Below, piece after piece: positions 1 to 8,236 of a stretch of DNA of 64,000 bases. Position numbers and translations under genes: made by a program. Below the pieces are notes generated by a model. The model had not been told where the DNA came from. It did not search any database and saw only the letters and a list, made by a program, of their open reading frames with translations. Source of the DNA: Flammeovirga yaeyamensis (GTDB lineage: Bacteria > Bacteroidota > Bacteroidia > Cytophagales > Flammeovirgaceae); contig NZ_CP076132.1 of assembly GCF_018736045.1 (NCBI RefSeq), forward strand, positions 548,001-612,000. The letters are read 5' to 3'. Position 1 is the stretch's first letter. Each line of letters begins with the position of its first letter.

Positions 1-1
1 A

Positions 2-376
2 TTACAACAACTTCGTAAACGAGGAATGTCTCTTGGTCGAATGAGAAAGGACGATTACGTAAACGGTATCATCAAGTTTGTAAAGAAAGGTGGATCTAGA
101 ACAGATCAATTGGTCGATAAACTATTAGTAAGTGCTTTAATTGAAGCAAGATCTTGTGAACGATTCAAATTGCTATGGAAAGGTTTAGATGATGAAGATC
201 TAAAAGCTTTTTATTATGAACTAATGGTTTCTGAGGCAGGGCATTATGTGACTTTTATCGATTTAGCCAGAAAATATCAAGATAGAGATAAAGTAGATGA
301 ACGTTGGCAAGAGATCTTAAAAATGGAAGCTGAGTTGATGAAATCTTTAGGAGTGAGAGCGGATAGGATGCATTAG
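2..376 (+). CDS. miaE: tRNA-(ms2io6A)-hydroxylase MiaE, C-terminal part
   Basis: The reading frame is already open at base 2 and runs to TAG at 374-376, so the gene starts before the window. The ATG at 26 is internal. MiaE is a ferritin-like di-iron monooxygenase that hydroxylates the isopentenyl side chain of 2-methylthio-isopentenyl-adenosine at tRNA position 37. The visible part is helical. It carries EARSCERF and, later, SEAGHY, whose ExxH spacing fits the conserved iron-ligand helices of the family. The C-terminus (LGVRADRMH) also fits. No partner gene is visible, because the next gene is almost 400 bases away. The identification rests on recalled family motifs. Confidence 0.85.
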   Translation, partial: LQQLRKRGMSLGRMRKDDYVNGIIKFVKKGGSRTDQLVDKLLVSALIEARSCERFKLLWKGLDDEDLKAFYYELMVSEAGHYVTFIDLARKYQDRDKVDERWQEILKMEAELMKSLGVRADRMH

Positions 377-758
377 AAAGTGAATTTTATGAAAGCTTTA
401 TGTTAACATGAGGTAATAAAATAATTATATATTATCCTTGTATAATTATATATATTAGGTGCATTACAATTAATATTAAATTAAATTGTTTTAATTCGAA
501 CAAATAAATTATTGGATATGATATTATTTTTTTAATTGATTAATAATTTTGAAAAGGTTGTTTGTATTGATTGATATATAACAATGTGCAAAATGAATTA
601 TGTATTTTTAAATTAATATAACCAAATAATTGATAGTCAACTAATTAAGTTTGTTGTAACGAATTTCATTTAACAGCGTAACTAAACTAAATATTTAAAA
701 AATAATAAAAATTGTAAAAATATTATTATTGCTATTTTAATTTAAACAAGCTGGTTAC
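377..758. other. AT-rich intergenic region
   Basis: This is 382 bases of very AT-rich sequence between miaE and the first secreted protein gene. I see no RNA gene, no clear hairpin terminator and no long open frame. No good TAnnTTTG element lies close to the downstream start, so the promoter of the 759 gene is not identified. Confidence 0.5.
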
Positions 759-2180
759 ATGAAAACAAAATTACTATTTGTTGCTGTATTATTTGTGTTA
801 TTTGATAATGATGAGAGTTGGGCACAGCATCAAAATATCCAAACGGTTCAACCTGATTCAATCAGTACCATCAAAGGCGAAGAGTATATTTATTTACCAG
901 GAGGTAATTATAAATTTATAAGAGTAGGCGAAAATCAAAATGTGGTTATTACTGGATCTTTAGATCTTGACCCCAATGCACACAGTGGAGTTATTTATCA
1001 ATATGGCAATCCTGTAATTAGTGATTCAACTATTGAACAAATAAACTATGACTTCTCAACATCTAGTACAATAATACTAGAACATAATGGACATTTAGAA
1101 GTTTATGGAGGAATGCATCAAAATTTGAGTGGTAACTTAAATATGATTCTAAAAGATGATTCAGAAGTAATTTGTAACAGTCTTTTCAATATAAATCTTC
1201 AAAGAAGAACTACTGCTAATATTATGTCCTTTGGAACCAATGCACAAATTGTTACCATGGGAACCTCTGATTTGAAGTTAAGACCATTCCGCTTGACAGA
1301 TGCAGTTAATGGAATGACACCAAGTCAGTTAGAGGCATTAATCGATATCAGTAAATTTTTATTTTCTCAATATGGTGATAGAGTCAGAAATAATTTTGAT
1401 AGAGGAGTTGATATATATTTTGGTACACATGGACAAAACCCTCAATTTTATCATGAAAGTATTAATCCGATTGCTGGAGAAAACGGAAATCCAATTTCTA
1501 AAGTAGTATTAAAAGATTTATTAAGAGTTTTACTTCAGTCTAATATTGAACAAATTCATTTAGAGCAAAGAGGTTCAAGCACACCATTTTCAGTTTTCTT
1601 TGCTACTATGCAGCACGAATTTGCTCAGTTACCTGTTGAGTTGGTTAATTTCGAAGTTGTTAAAAATGGGGATGATAGTTTTGACGCCATTTGGAGTACA
1701 GCTACTGAAATAAATTCCGATTATTTTAAACTAGATTACTCCAATGATAAAATTCATTATTTTGAAATTGCAGGTCATATTCCTGCCAAAGGGAATTCTA
1801 ATACTTTAGAAAAGTATAAGGTAGAAAATTTACCAATAAGTTCTAATAATGTTTATGTAAGACTAACCCAGTATGATTTTGATGGTTCTTTTCAATCTTG
1901 GACAAGTAAGGTTCATAGCAGTAATTTAGCTTTGAATTATAATAAATTATACCCAATTCCAACGAATGATAATTTACATGTTCAATTACAAAATGCCCAT
2001 AAAGAAGGTGTTATTGTAGAACTGATAGAAGCTTCGACGGGGAAAGTGGTCTTCAAAAAGAAATATGGTGAAGTACAATCAATTGATATCAATACTTCTA
2101 GTTTTAATGATGGTGTTTATATTCTACATGCAAAATGTGGAGTTAGAAATAGACACGATGAAATATTAATATTTCACTAA
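759..2180 (+). CDS. Secreted T9SS-targeted protein, twin of the 5671-7092 gene
   Basis: A 473-residue protein with a signal peptide (residues 1 to about 22, ending SWAQ). A long N-terminal region has short repeating beta-strand patterns such as VVITGSLDLD and LEVYGGM, suggesting a beta-helix. From about residue 291 comes the Bacteroidota module LPVELVNF...WSTATEINSDYF, ending in QYDFDGS. Residues 396-473 form a type A T9SS C-terminal sorting domain (YPIPTND...GVYILHA). The protein should therefore cross the outer membrane through the T9SS and be anchored or released. It has the same length and domain order as the protein at 5671-7092. No enzymatic domain is recognised, and a role in adhesion or the cell surface is only a guess. 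Confidence 0.8.
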   Translation: MKTKLLFVAVLFVLFDNDESWAQHQNIQTVQPDSISTIKGEEYIYLPGGNYKFIRVGENQNVVITGSLDLDPNAHSGVIYQYGNPVISDSTIEQINYDFSTSSTIILEHNGHLEVYGGMHQNLSGNLNMILKDDSEVICNSLFNINLQRRTTANIMSFGTNAQIVTMGTSDLKLRPFRLTDAVNGMTPSQLEALIDISKFLFSQYGDRVRNNFDRGVDIYFGTHGQNPQFYHESINPIAGENGNPISKVVLKDLLRVLLQSNIEQIHLEQRGSSTPFSVFFATMQHEFAQLPVELVNFEVVKNGDDSFDAIWSTATEINSDYFKLDYSNDKIHYFEIAGHIPAKGNSNTLEKYKVENLPISSNNVYVRLTQYDFDGSFQSWTSKVHSSNLALNYNKLYPIPTNDNLHVQLQNAHKEGVIVELIEASTGKVVFKKKYGEVQSIDINTSSFNDGVYILHAKCGVRNRHDEILIFH

Positions 2181-2186
2181 AATAAA

Positions 2187-2218
2187 AAGGCTGATTTTGA
2201 ATAACCAAAATCAGCCTT
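2187..2218. terminator. Bidirectional hairpin terminator
   Basis: A perfect 12-bp stem (AAGGCTGATTTT / AAAATCAGCCTT) with an 8-nt loop lies between two convergent genes. It can end transcription of the 759 gene and of the MFS gene on the opposite strand. Confidence 0.8.
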
Positions 2219-2240
2219 AACCTTTTAATCTATATACACT

Positions 2241-3515
2241 TTACTTTTTAAAAGTCTCTTTGATAAATAACCCACAGATTCCGGCCCCTATAAATGCAAT
2301 TGGCATAATCCAAATAGCGGCTTGAAAAGCAGACTGTAATAATTCTGGAGTAGCGTTTTCTCCACCTCCAAAATAAGTCACTAACCATCCGAAAAGTGGT
2401 TGTCCGACTGCACCCATACCCATAAGAACCACAGCAGAAAGTCCATTGGCTGTTCCTAAAACATCATCATCGTTTGATTCTCCGATGACAGGATAACCTA
2501 CTGTTTGTGCCGAAGTAATAAAGCCTAAAGCTAAGAAAACGATAAAGAAATAGGTAGATCCTGTAGATAGTGGATACATGATTAATAACATCACTATTAA
2601 GGATAAAATAGCGCCTCCTAACATTGCTTTCTTTCTAGATTGAATCTTATCTGAAACCCATCCACAGATAGGAGAACCGACCATTGTACCAATGAAGATC
2701 ATACCGATAATACCAGTGTATGTTGCTTCAGAAAAATCGGGGTTGACAAATTTCAAATAGGTGGTTCCCCAGATGGCTCCTAATAAAAGTACAGCAAGGT
2801 TTAGTAAACCGATAAATAATCCTGCTAACCAGTTCTGAGGGTTTGATCCTGCTTTTTTCAATCCTTCCACTAAAGATAATCCCTCTGAAGATGTAGATGC
2901 TTCTTCTTCTTTTTGAGGGCTATCTTTTACAAATACACCAATACAAATTAATATTGCTAAACCTAAAAAGGCATTGATTAACATAGTAGTTTGTCCACCA
3001 AAATGCTCTAATAAAAGTAATAATGGAGTACCAGACACCCATCCGCCGAATACGGCAAAAGTGACTAACAGCCCCGATATTAAAGCTAATTTAGACGATG
3101 GGAACCATCTTGGGGCTAAACGGAAAGGAGCCATAAATGCGGCACAGTGTGTAATTCCAAGCACAAATCTAAACCCACTAGATACAGTCACATTACTCGA
3201 AAATGTAGTTCCAAACACACATAAAACGGCTATGGTAGCCATGGCAAGTACTACTTTTTTTACTGAAAATTTATCTAGTAAAACACCAATTGGAATTAAT
3301 AAAAGTACAGTTCCATTTAAAAATGTTCCGGCAAAGCTACCAAATTCAGAAGCACTCGTTAAGGCTAAACGATCGATGAAATATTCTTTCATGGCTTCAG
3401 TACTGAATAATGTCATCTGAATGAAACTATAAAAGAAGAATGCTCCAGCTGAGAAAACGGCTAAATAGGCTCTTAATGAAGATGTTTTCTCTTGATTTAC
3501 GGCAATTGTTGTCAT
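2241..3515 (-). CDS. MFS family transporter
   Basis: About 424 residues with roughly 12 hydrophobic segments and a charged cytoplasmic loop near the middle (KDSPQKEEEASTSSEG), the usual 6+6 MFS layout. An MFS-like loop (GWVSDKIQSRKKAM) follows in the second half. I chose the ATG at 3515 (MTTIAVNQ). An upstream ATG at 3551 would add 12 residues that do not look like part of the first helix. Substrate: unknown. The sequence resembles organic-anion or nitrate/nitrite-type porters in general, but nothing in the neighbourhood fixes it. It is convergent with the secreted-protein gene and divergent from pabB. Confidence 0.8.
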   Translation of the reverse strand: MTTIAVNQEKTSSLRAYLAVFSAGAFFFYSFIQMTLFSTEAMKEYFIDRLALTSASEFGSFAGTFLNGTVLLLIPIGVLLDKFSVKKVVLAMATIAVLCVFGTTFSSNVTVSSGFRFVLGITHCAAFMAPFRLAPRWFPSSKLALISGLLVTFAVFGGWVSGTPLLLLLEHFGGQTTMLINAFLGLAILICIGVFVKDSPQKEEEASTSSEGLSLVEGLKKAGSNPQNWLAGLFIGLLNLAVLLLGAIWGTTYLKFVNPDFSEATYTGIIGMIFIGTMVGSPICGWVSDKIQSRKKAMLGGAILSLIVMLLIMYPLSTGSTYFFIVFLALGFITSAQTVGYPVIGESNDDDVLGTANGLSAVVLMGMGAVGQPLFGWLVTYFGGGENATPELLQSAFQAAIWIMPIAFIGAGICGLFIKETFKK

Positions 3516-3701
3516 GTTCAAAAAATTGGTTAATGATGCTATCAATATCAAAAAAATAGGAAAGGAACATTACCTCAAAATTGACCAATTTATGTACTGA
3601 ATTATCTTTTTGAATTAGAATCAAATAGTATTTGATGAGTTGATCATCAGTATTATTATCAAAATAATTGAAACAAAAGTGTCGTTAACTAAACTATTGT
3701 G

Positions 3702-3709
3702 TAGTTTTG
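3702..3709 (+). promoter_or_regulatory. Bacteroidota -7 element (TAGTTTTG) for pabB
   Basis: It matches TAnnTTTG and is followed by C. Transcription should start near 3716, which almost coincides with the ATG at 3718. This argues for translation from the next ATG, at 3751. No convincing TTTG -33 element is seen. Confidence 0.5.
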
Positions 3710-3750
3710 CAATTATAATGATAGAGCTTTTAGAAACATCAAACACAACG

Positions 3751-5028
3751 ATGCATTTTCAACTTAAAAATTTAGAGTCTTTTCGCTTAAAGGCATGGTA
3801 TTGGGGTAAATCAGAATCTCACTGTACTTACCTGTATGACCACAAAATTGCTTACCCAGAATCGGGGTTTAAGCACCTTTTGGCAGTAGGAGCAAAACAT
3901 ATTTGTCCTATGAAAGAAAGACACAGTTTTGATAGTGTTGAGATGTTTCATAGAGAACATAAATCGTGGCTATTTGGTCATTTTGGATATGATTTGAAAA
4001 ATGAAGTGGAACTTCTTTGTTCCGATCACCCAGACGGAATAGAGTTGCCTAATGCTTTCTTTTATGTTCCTAAAACGGTTTTTGTATTTGATGAAAACGG
4101 AGTAGAAATTATTTCAGACGAAGATCAAAATAAGATTTATGATGAAATTATGTCTACTGAAGTTCCTGAAATGACAGATGGATGGGGCGGAAAAGTATCT
4201 CCAAAGATTTCAAAAGAAGTGTATTTGGATACTGTCAAGAAAATTCAAAATCATATTGTTGAAGGGGATGTATATGAAGTGAACATCTGCATGGAATTTC
4301 TTTCAAAAGAAGCAGACCTCGATCCATTTGATTTATATCTAAGACTTTCATCATTATCACCAGCTCCTTTTTCTGCATTTCATAGGGTGGAAGATAAATT
4401 TGTAATTAGTTCTTCACCTGAGCGTTTCATGAAAAAAGAGGGAAGAAGAATTGTTTCTCAACCTATCAAAGGAACGATAAAAAGGGGAGCTACAGAGGAA
4501 GAAGATGTCTTATTAAAAGAACAACTTCGTAATTCCGAAAAAGAGGTAGCAGAAAACATGATGATCGTTGACCTTGTACGTAACGATTTAGCAAGAACTT
4601 GTAAGGCAGGGACGATTAAAGTACCTGAGATTTTTGGTATCTATAGCTTCAAAACGGTGCATCAGATGATTTCAACTATTGAAGGAGAAATGAAAGATTT
4701 TCAACCTTTCTCGGAAGTCATTAAAAAAGCATTCCCTATGGGAAGTATGACAGGGGCACCTAAAGTGATGGCTATGGCTTTAATCGAAACCTACGAACGT
4801 ACCAAACGAGGTGTATATTCTGGATCAATAGGTTATATCACTCCAGATGGAGATTTTGATTTTAACGTGGTGATCCGTTCCGCTTTTTATAATGCAGCAT
4901 CAAAGTATATTTCTTTCCAGATCGGATCTGCAATTACTATTGATTCTGAAGCTGAAGAAGAATACGAAGAGTGTCTATTGAAAGCTAAAGGGATGTTATC
5001 CGCTTTGAATGCTGAGATTACTTTCTAA
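3751..5028 (+). CDS. pabB: Aminodeoxychorismate synthase component I (PabB-like, chorismate-binding)
   Basis: A chorismate-binding family enzyme. It would convert chorismate and ammonia to 4-amino-4-deoxychorismate for folate synthesis, with glutamine amidotransferase PabA as partner. Family motifs are clear: SSSPERFM, QPIKGTIKRG, MIVDLVRNDLAR, SMTGAPKVMA, and the C-terminal GSAITIDSEAEEEYEE. The length (425 residues) suits PabB better than TrpE. I chose the ATG at 3751 because the promoter element at 3702-3709 puts the transcript start next to the alternative ATG at 3718. No pabA or pabC lies in the window. TrpE- or MenF-type activity cannot be strictly excluded. Confidence 0.85.
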   Translation: MHFQLKNLESFRLKAWYWGKSESHCTYLYDHKIAYPESGFKHLLAVGAKHICPMKERHSFDSVEMFHREHKSWLFGHFGYDLKNEVELLCSDHPDGIELPNAFFYVPKTVFVFDENGVEIISDEDQNKIYDEIMSTEVPEMTDGWGGKVSPKISKEVYLDTVKKIQNHIVEGDVYEVNICMEFLSKEADLDPFDLYLRLSSLSPAPFSAFHRVEDKFVISSSPERFMKKEGRRIVSQPIKGTIKRGATEEEDVLLKEQLRNSEKEVAENMMIVDLVRNDLARTCKAGTIKVPEIFGIYSFKTVHQMISTIEGEMKDFQPFSEVIKKAFPMGSMTGAPKVMAMALIETYERTKRGVYSGSIGYITPDGDFDFNVVIRSAFYNAASKYISFQIGSAITIDSEAEEEYEECLLKAKGMLSALNAEITF

Positions 5029-5051
5029 TAAAAAGAATTGAAATAAAAATT

Positions 5052-5089
5052 ATCCTCAACTTATTGAATCAACAAGCTGAGGATTTTTT
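5052..5089 (+). terminator. Terminator of pabB
   Basis: A stem with arms TCCTCAACTTATTG and CAACAAGCTGAGGA is followed by TTTTTT, 23 bases after the pabB stop codon. The stem has two mismatches and a 3-nt loop. Confidence 0.75.
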
Positions 5090-5103
5090 ATTGGAGTAAT
5101 AAG

Positions 5104-5328
5104 TTAGAGATCGGATACTATCTCACTAAAAATAGTTCGCTTATTTAATGGCTGTATTTGCCTAAAATTATTTTTAGGCATCAATTTATGTAACATATCA
5201 ATCTGCTCTTTGGAGGCTGTAATAGCATCTTTCACTACAAACCAATGTACCGTTTCTGTGCATATTATTAATAGATCATTTGATGAGGATATAGAGTTAA
5301 CTGTAGATCTGTCAGAATGGGAAATCAA
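5104..5328 (-). pseudogene. Possible remnant of an unrecognised gene
   Basis: An open stretch of 74 codons on the minus strand ending at 5104. The part not shared with the opposing frame (KEQIDMLHKLMPKNNFRQI, then NKRTIFSEIVSDL) has normal protein composition. It faintly recalls the end of a LytTR-type DNA-binding domain, but the match is too weak to name. It overlaps antisense with the open stretch at 5210-5482, and both cannot be coding over 5210-5328. I take this as a scar where two broken genes meet. Confidence 0.2.
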
Positions 5329-5482
5329 AAATAATGATGCAGAGCAATTTATTTTGTCAGGAAATTACAGTAATTCTACTCCTTGTGATCTCGAAAATAA
5401 TCACTATTTGTGTTCTAATTATCAAAGGATAAAAAATGAAGGGGAATGCAATAAATTTAAGTTTAGCAAAACGATCAATTAG
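5210..5482 (+). pseudogene. Possible remnant of a glycoside hydrolase C-terminal beta domain
   Basis: An open stretch that reads SVHIINRSFDEDIELTVDL and then EQFILSGNYSNSTPCDLEN. This resembles the C-terminal beta-sandwich of arabinofuranosidase-like glycoside hydrolases, where a phrase such as VHxxNRS...ELTVDL precedes a VLSG...EN phrase. There is no ATG start (only TTG at 5210) and no catalytic domain upstream, so it would be a fragment. The tail (ECNKFKFSKTIN) does not continue the domain. The assignment is from memory of the family and is tentative. Confidence 0.3.
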
Positions 5483-5594
5483 TATTATTCAAGAACCCAT
5501 AAAAAGCAAAGAAAAAGCTTAGTTCATATTTTTTGTTAGTAAGTGATTGATATAAAGATTGTTAATAAATTAATTAAGATAATTTAAGGTTTTC

Positions 5595-5602
5595 TAAATT
5601 TG
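5595..5602 (+). promoter_or_regulatory. Possible -7 element (TAAATTTG) for the 5671 gene
   Basis: A TAnnTTTG match 69 bases before the ATG at 5671. No TTTG or TTG lies at the expected -33 distance, so the support is weak. Confidence 0.35.
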
Positions 5603-5670
5603 AGTGTATCTTTTAACTTAATCAACATTCTATATGGAAAAGTATAGACTGTTTTATTACACACAAACAA

Positions 5671-7092
5671 ATGAAAAAATTACTTTGGAGTTTATTATTA
5701 ACTCTATTAACGATTCAAACTTACGGTCAATCATCACCTAGTCTTAAGATTGTTCAACCAGATTCTGTAATCAATTATAATGGAGAACAGCACATCCACC
5801 TACCTGAAGGGTTTTATAAGTTTATTCGTGTAAAATCGAATACAAGAGTAATTATTGATGGGGATTTAGTATTAAGTGATCTCATAATAGGGTCAAAAGA
5901 GATGCTTGAATATGGAGATCCGATTATCTCTGATACAACAACTTTATCTGGATACCATCATATAGGAAATGGCTGTACTGTAATTTTAGAACCTAATGCA
6001 CATTTAGAAATTCATGGTCGATTTCATGATTTAGCCACACAATTGAGTATTCTACTAAAGGAACACTCACAAATCATAGTGAACAATATTTTCACATTTA
6101 ATTTGGAGAGTGCCAACCCTGATCACGTAATATCTTTTGGAAGTGGTTCTCAGATTATCGCAATGGGAAAGACCGATATTAATCTTAAACCAATTGAGTT
6201 GACGGACCATGTCAACCAACTTAATAAATATCAGTTAGCATTGTTGACTGATATTGGTCGATTTCTGATTGCAAATCCAATGGTAGATATTACCAATGAT
6301 GATGATATAGATAGAGGTGTTCTACAGTTTATGCAGGCAAGACCAAACCCAAGGTTAGCCAACAATACATTATCAGTTTTACCTTCGGAAACAAGCGGTT
6401 ATAGTATGCCCTTAACTGAGATCAGAGAATTGTTTAGAAAACTATTCCACACTTTTGATAATCAGGTAAGGTTCCTTCATATGGGGCCATGGACAAATTT
6501 CTCACATTTTTACTTTGAACTAGAACATGCTTATACCGACTTACCCGTAGAGTTATCAAATTTTAAGGTAGAACGAAATAGCGAACATACCTTTAATGCA
6601 TCTTGGTCTACAGAGACAGAAATCAATGCAGATCATTTCACTTTAGAAGTATCATCAGATAATATTCATTATAAGTTATTAGAAGAGGATATTCCGGCAT
6701 TTGGTAATAGTAATACACATCAAGAATATACAATAAATGACCTTCCGTTTTCTTCTAATCATGCCTATGTGCGTTTGACAGAAGTTGATTTTGACGGATT
6801 AAGTCAGTCATGGGTTCGTGAAATTCATGCTATTGAAAATGAGTTTAGTTATCAGCAGATCTACCCTGTTCCCGCGAATAATATCTTGCATGTATCGCTT
6901 AATAATTCGGAGATGAATGGAGTACAATTTGATCTTGTAGAGGCATCTACAGGAAAAATAGTATTTGATAAACAGTATAGAGAAGTACAAGAAGTAGATA
7001 TTGATACTTCCAATTTAAAAGATGGCATTTATGTTCTAAATGCTCATGCTGGATCTAAAAATATTCATTCAGAGGTAGTGGTGCTACATTAA
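5671..7092 (+). CDS. Secreted T9SS-targeted protein, twin of the 759-2180 gene
   Basis: A 473-residue protein with the same layout as the 759 gene. It has a signal peptide (1 to about 19, ending TYGQ), then an N-terminal region that aligns by eye with its twin (IVQPDSVINYNGEQHIHLP here; VQPDSISTIKGEEYIYLP there), then LPVELSNF...WSTETEINADHF from about residue 291. The T9SS sorting domain runs from about residue 398 to the end (YPVPANNILHV...GIYVLNA). The two genes are paralogues from a duplication, now separated by about 3.5 kb of unrelated genes. The protein should be exported through Sec and the T9SS. Its function is unknown. Confidence 0.8.
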   Translation: MKKLLWSLLLTLLTIQTYGQSSPSLKIVQPDSVINYNGEQHIHLPEGFYKFIRVKSNTRVIIDGDLVLSDLIIGSKEMLEYGDPIISDTTTLSGYHHIGNGCTVILEPNAHLEIHGRFHDLATQLSILLKEHSQIIVNNIFTFNLESANPDHVISFGSGSQIIAMGKTDINLKPIELTDHVNQLNKYQLALLTDIGRFLIANPMVDITNDDDIDRGVLQFMQARPNPRLANNTLSVLPSETSGYSMPLTEIRELFRKLFHTFDNQVRFLHMGPWTNFSHFYFELEHAYTDLPVELSNFKVERNSEHTFNASWSTETEINADHFTLEVSSDNIHYKLLEEDIPAFGNSNTHQEYTINDLPFSSNHAYVRLTEVDFDGLSQSWVREIHAIENEFSYQQIYPVPANNILHVSLNNSEMNGVQFDLVEASTGKIVFDKQYREVQEVDIDTSNLKDGIYVLNAHAGSKNIHSEVVVLH

Positions 7093-7120
7093 GTCAACTA
7101 ATAGAAATGATTATAAAAGA

Positions 7121-7158
7121 GATGTTATTCGGTTTTATATCAAATAACATCTTTTTTT
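7121..7158 (+). terminator. Terminator of the 5671-7092 gene
   Basis: The stem GATGTTATT / AATAACATC has a 13-nt loop and is followed by seven T residues. Confidence 0.75.
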
Positions 7159-7193
7159 ATTTATATTTAAATCTAAACTTCCGAAAAATACGT

Positions 7194-7224
7194 ACACTAT
7201 AAATGAATGTAAATATTATAGTGT
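7194..7224 (+). promoter_or_regulatory. Inverted repeat just before the 7238 gene
   Basis: Perfect 8-bp arms (ACACTATA / TATAGTGT) are separated by 15 nt and end 13 bases before the ATG at 7238. It could be an operator or a leader hairpin affecting ribosome access. No test is possible from sequence alone. Confidence 0.35.
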
Positions 7225-7237
7225 CAAAGCAAACAAT

Positions 7238-8236
7238 ATGAAACTAAACATCGATAATCTTGAGCTAAAGGCTTCTATCTCTTGGTTTAAAGAAGACTGG
7301 GTGATGTATCTTTTAAAACTGGTTCCAACCTATTTTGTAATCCTAGTTTTCTTCACGGGTCTGATTCCTAATTTACTTTTAGATGAAAATCCTAAATGGG
7401 GGTATTATGTACTCTTGGCAACAGTCATAACTAATGTATCGATCACCATTGTTTCTCTTATAGTAATTGGAAGTACTAAAATAGAATGCGATGGGGTGAC
7501 TTTAATAGTAAAGCATCCAAGAGGAAAAGAGATTAGTATTCCAACGAATACAATCGCACAGTTATATCTAGATTATCACAAAACAAAATCTCTAAATTCT
7601 AATACTCCTCAAGTAAATTTAGTACTAAGAACAAAAGACGATAATGATATTCCTCTTTTAGAAGACAGAACCATATCAGCCTATAGTGGCAGAAAATTAG
7701 AAAGTGCAATAGAAGATTTTTTAGGGATTGATGATTATTCTATTGATGGAGAATATCAGTTGCATGGACTTCAAAAGAAATCAATCGAACAAGTAAAATC
7801 ATTTGATGAAACAGTTGCCATTGGTGATGTAATCGACATTAATGAAGAGTCTCATATTTTAGAAAAAAAGTATCAATTCGAATGGGATAACCAAAGAGTA
7901 GATCATTTATTATGGGCCAATAATGGTAAGGAAAAGAAAGTTTTTCAGAGAAAACACGAAAAGTATTATTTAGAGAAATCTATCAATCCAACTAAATTCT
8001 TTTTAAATGCTTTCTTCAAGGATAAAGTGATATGGGAGGATTTAAAATACGATTTCACCTATCAGAATAATTATTATACCATAGTAGAGGATTTAAAAGG
8101 ACAATTTTTTCCAGATCATACTGTGGAAAACTTGGTGAGTATCCAACAGAAAACATATAAAAGCACTTATGAGTGGATCACAATAAGACAGTTTTCTGAA
8201 AATAATTTTGAAGTAAGTAAAGTAGAAATCGCATAA
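7238..8236 (+). CDS. Membrane protein of unknown function, possible DUF4178-like domain
   Basis: 332 residues. Two hydrophobic segments lie near residues 24-46 and 55-79. A soluble region follows, which could be a PH-like or sensor fold. From about residue 185 comes a domain starting VAIGDVIDINEESHILEKKY, followed by EWDN and HLLWANN. The pattern of a GD-turn, a short strand and then EW..hLL recalls DUF4178, but only loosely. The stop codon TAA shares its last base with the ATG of the next gene, so the two are translationally coupled. The downstream protein repeats the same architecture. I do not recognise a function. Confidence 0.6.
   Translation: MKLNIDNLELKASISWFKEDWVMYLLKLVPTYFVILVFFTGLIPNLLLDENPKWGYYVLLATVITNVSITIVSLIVIGSTKIECDGVTLIVKHPRGKEISIPTNTIAQLYLDYHKTKSLNSNTPQVNLVLRTKDDNDIPLLEDRTISAYSGRKLESAIEDFLGIDDYSIDGEYQLHGLQKKSIEQVKSFDETVAIGDVIDINEESHILEKKYQFEWDNQRVDHLLWANNGKEKKVFQRKHEKYYLEKSINPTKFFLNAFFKDKVIWEDLKYDFTYQNNYYTIVEDLKGQFFPDHTVENLVSIQQKTYKSTYEWITIRQFSENNFEVSKVEIA

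Noticed and set aside
26-376. ATG at 26 as the start of a small 116-residue protein
   Set aside because: The frame is open upstream to the window edge and its codons continue the MiaE sequence; the gene is cut by the window.
2974-3420. Plus-strand open stretch of 148 codons
   Set aside because: It is antisense to a clear MFS transporter gene; composition and motifs support only the minus-strand frame.
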